A stretch of 64,000 nucleotides of DNA from Fibrobacterota bacterium. GTDB lineage: Bacteria > Fibrobacterota > Fibrobacteria > UBA5070. Of this stretch, positions 62,118 to 64,000 are shown piece by piece; positions within the stretch are counted from its first letter, which is position 1; the number at the start of each line of letters is the position of its first letter. Under the pieces are notes generated by a model that was not told where the DNA came from, did no database searches, and was given only the letters and a program-made list of their open reading frames with translations. The stretch covers positions 310,001 through 374,000 of the forward strand of contig JADKBN010000031.1 of the NCBI GenBank assembly GCA_016715065.1, in the 5' to 3' direction. Made by a program: the position numbers and the translations under genes.

Positions 62118-63626
62118 ATGAACTTTGCTTCCCTCTCCCGTCTGTTGGTTCTCCTGACAATTCCTGCCTGCGCCACCACCTACCACGTGGGCCCAGGCCA
62201 GCCGTTAACGAACATTGCCGACGCGCCACTGTCTTCTCTGAAGCCCGGCGACAGCGTGCTGATCCACGCCCGACCGGAACCGTATCTGGAGAAATTCGTG
62301 CTTTCCGTGGAGGGCACCGCCAACCAACCCGTGGTGGTGCGCGGCATCCCCGACCCTGCCGACGGCTCACTCCCTCGCATCCAAGGCGCCGGGGCGAAAA
62401 ACGCCAAGGGCCAGAATTTTTGGTCGGAAGGTCGGGGGCTGATCAAGATCGGCGGGGCCAACACGCCCTCCACGCCCGCCGCGCATCTGCGCGTGGAAAA
62501 TCTGGACCTTTCCGGCGCCAAGCAGGGCGGGTCTTTCACGGACCGAAACGGGAGCCAAACCACGTGGCCCGACAATGCCGCGGGAATCTTCGTGGAATCC
62601 GGCACCGACATCCAGATCCGGGGCTGCCGCATCCATGGAAACGGCAACGGCCTGTTCACCGCTTCCGCCTCCAGCAACGTGGTGGTGGAAGCCAACACGA
62701 TCTGGGACAACGGCAACGCGGGGAGCATATACGAGCACAACTCCTACACGGAGTCCGACGGCATCGTGTTCCAATTCAACGACTACGGCGCGCTATGCGC
62801 GGGCTGCCCGGGCAACAACCTCAAGGACCGCTCCGCCGGCACCGTGATCCGCTACAACCGCATCGATGGCGGAAATCGTCAACTGGATCTGGTGGAGTCC
62901 GACCACGACGAGATCCTCGCGCGCCCCACCTACCGCCGCACCTACGTGCAAGGCAATCTCCTGATCGAACGCGAAGGCTCCGGCAACCGCCAGATGATCC
63001 ACTACGGCGGCGACAACGGCGACACGGCCACCTACCGCCACGGAATCCTGCGCTTTTCCCACAACACGCTCTGGTCGGATCGCACAGACCGCAACACCTG
63101 GGTGCGCCTCTCCAGCGCGCGCGACACCTTCGACGCACGCAACAACGTGTTCCACACCAAGGCTCCGGGATCGTCGCTGGAAATCCTCGCGGGCGAAGGC
63201 GTGGCGATGCTTTCCGGCAATTGGCTTCCTACCGGCTGGAAGACCTCCTTCGAGCCCTTGGGCAAAGTGGTGGACGCCAACACCAACCGCACCGGCACCG
63301 ATCCGCTCTGGCGAGACCTCGCCAACGAGGACTTCCGCCCCGCGGCGAACTCCCCTCTGCTGACCGGGTCGGTGGCCATCCCCCTGGAAGACGGCGCGCC
63401 CTCGATCGATTTCTGTCTGGACAAATCCCGTCCACTCTCCTGGGGACCGCGCACGGTGCGCGAGGTCGTCGGTGCTTTCGGAACCAGCTCGGTGGCCTTG
63501 GCTCCGCGGCGAGCCTCGCCTGCCTTTTTCTCCGCACCCCGGATCGATCTCGGACGGGGGCGGGTGGTGCTGCCGGTGGCGAACGGGGAAGTGGATGCGG
63601 TGGGACGGAAGGATCGGCGATTTTGA
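62118..63626 (+). CDS. Secreted right-handed beta-helix protein, possible polysaccharide lyase/hydrolase
   Basis: 502 residues. AAAGG seven bases before the ATG; the upstream part of the frame is a shadow. Signal peptide about 1-18 (LLVLLTIPACA). The opening TTYHVGPGQPLTNIADAPLSSLKPGDSVLIHA is the usual lead of pectate-lyase-like helices. Coils follow: NAAGIFVESGTDIQIRGCRI, NGNGLFTASASSNVVVEANTIWDNG, GTVIRYNRIDGG. A Cys pair (ALCAGCPG) caps a loop. Some such proteins are lyases, others only bind; no family-specific catalytic residues were assigned. The C-terminus VANGEVDAVGRKDRRF contains a short GR-type tail like the xylanases. Confidence 0.75.
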   Translation: MNFASLSRLLVLLTIPACATTYHVGPGQPLTNIADAPLSSLKPGDSVLIHARPEPYLEKFVLSVEGTANQPVVVRGIPDPADGSLPRIQGAGAKNAKGQNFWSEGRGLIKIGGANTPSTPAAHLRVENLDLSGAKQGGSFTDRNGSQTTWPDNAAGIFVESGTDIQIRGCRIHGNGNGLFTASASSNVVVEANTIWDNGNAGSIYEHNSYTESDGIVFQFNDYGALCAGCPGNNLKDRSAGTVIRYNRIDGGNRQLDLVESDHDEILARPTYRRTYVQGNLLIEREGSGNRQMIHYGGDNGDTATYRHGILRFSHNTLWSDRTDRNTWVRLSSARDTFDARNNVFHTKAPGSSLEILAGEGVAMLSGNWLPTGWKTSFEPLGKVVDANTNRTGTDPLWRDLANEDFRPAANSPLLTGSVAIPLEDGAPSIDFCLDKSRPLSWGPRTVREVVGAFGTSSVALAPRRASPAFFSAPRIDLGRGRVVLPVANGEVDAVGRKDRRF

Positions 63627-63709
63627 TAAAGCGCGGTCAAATGCTTCATCCTGCGCTGAGGCGCAACCCACAGGAAATCGTTTTCCGCCAGAGCCCCACA
63701 CTATCCCGC

Positions 63710-64000
63710 TCAGAAGAGAGGAATGGTGGGAGCCAATTTCTGTACATGAATGCCTCCTGCCTCGTCGCGGATCCGTAGGATCTTCTGTCCCCAGGATCGC
63801 GGCAATTCGATGGTCCGCGAAGTGCCGAGGTAGACGTTGCTGGAACTCTCCACACGACCGTCCAAGCTCAAGACGTTGACCAGGATGTTTCCCGAAACCC
63901 ACTGCGGCACCTCCAGCCGCGACCCGATCTGTTTCCAAGTCGCGATGGGGCGGGAAACGATCCGGGTATCGGCCGTGGATCGGCGAGTAGAAAATTCCAG
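63710..64000 (-). CDS. 3' end of a second BNR-type protein with the same sorting-like module (partial)
   Basis: 96 residues; the gene continues beyond the window. It starts in frame at the last base with ADTRIVSRPIATWKQIGSRL, very close to SDTRIASRPISAWKQIGSRL of the BNR protein above. It ends with LDGRVESSSNVYLGTSRTI, LPRSWG, KILRIRDEAG, HVQKLAPTIPLF. The upstream part is therefore probably another propeller. It is convergent with the beta-helix gene across 83 bases. Confidence 0.7.
   Translation of the reverse strand: MEFSTRRSTADTRIVSRPIATWKQIGSRLEVPQWVSGNILVNVLSLDGRVESSSNVYLGTSRTIELPRSWGQKILRIRDEAGGIHVQKLAPTIPLF

Overview
The window looks like a chromosomal piece of a GC-rich member of the Fibrobacterota. 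Three things point there. There are three tandem full-length copies, plus one wreck, of the large lipoprotein family first described as a Fibrobacter succinogenes paralogous family (TIGR02171). There is a circularly permuted GH16 beta-glucanase closely resembling the F. succinogenes lichenase. There is also a dense set of secreted plant-polysaccharide enzymes whose C-termini look like type IX secretion-style sorting tails. Assignments rest on reading motifs; no search was run.

Layout. 0-9.5 kb: the 3' end of argS, then three FGE-like/beta-propeller/SGNH-like lipoproteins in a row and a frameshifted remnant of a fourth. 9.6-10.1 kb: a PKK-repeat histone H1-like gene with a strong promoter and terminator. 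10.1-18.5 kb (minus strand): a tightly packed run of a GT4 glycosyltransferase, a GH57/DUF3536 protein, hpt, two unknown exported proteins and glnD, mostly joined by 4-base stop/start overlaps. 18.6-22.6 kb: two SAM methyltransferases, a polysaccharide flippase and a beta-rich exported protein, suggesting surface glycan synthesis. 22.6-30.1 kb: housekeeping genes, namely a TPR-like protein, a probable cobalamin importer with a PduO-type adenosyltransferase, a transglutaminase-like membrane protein, greB, a DMT-type transporter, a soluble lytic transglycosylase and glnB. glnB and glnD (the PII signalling pair) are both present, about 17 kb apart.

30.2-42.0 kb is an accessory island, visibly AT-richer in its 30.3-36.5 kb half. 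On the minus strand it carries a tail-fibre-like protein, an OmpA-like/peptidoglycan-binding protein, a Pro/Gly-rich protein with a regulatory beta-sandwich, a His/Cys caspase-like protein split by an apparent frameshift, a GLUG-repeat exported protein, and further unknowns. A divergent XRE regulator sits beside a perfect 8-bp dyad. This is the best candidate for an undescribed system: it resembles cargo of contractile injection or surface-delivery systems, but no sheath, tube or spike gene is visible here.

42.0-64.0 kb is a polysaccharide-degradation region: a BNR_4 propeller protein, four GH10 xylanases, GH43, GH74, the permuted GH16, a BNR propeller protein, a beta-helix protein and the end of another BNR-type protein. 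Embedded in it are an ABC export operon (ATPase, DUF2141 protein, FtsX-type permease) with a divergent TetR, and a brnTA toxin-antitoxin pair whose toxin gene runs into a 52-bp G tract and is flanked by 40-bp direct repeats. The G tract and a second simple-sequence stretch near 30.9 kb are likely sequencing or assembly artefacts and should be checked before building on those regions. No rRNA, tRNA, CRISPR array or insertion sequence was recognised.
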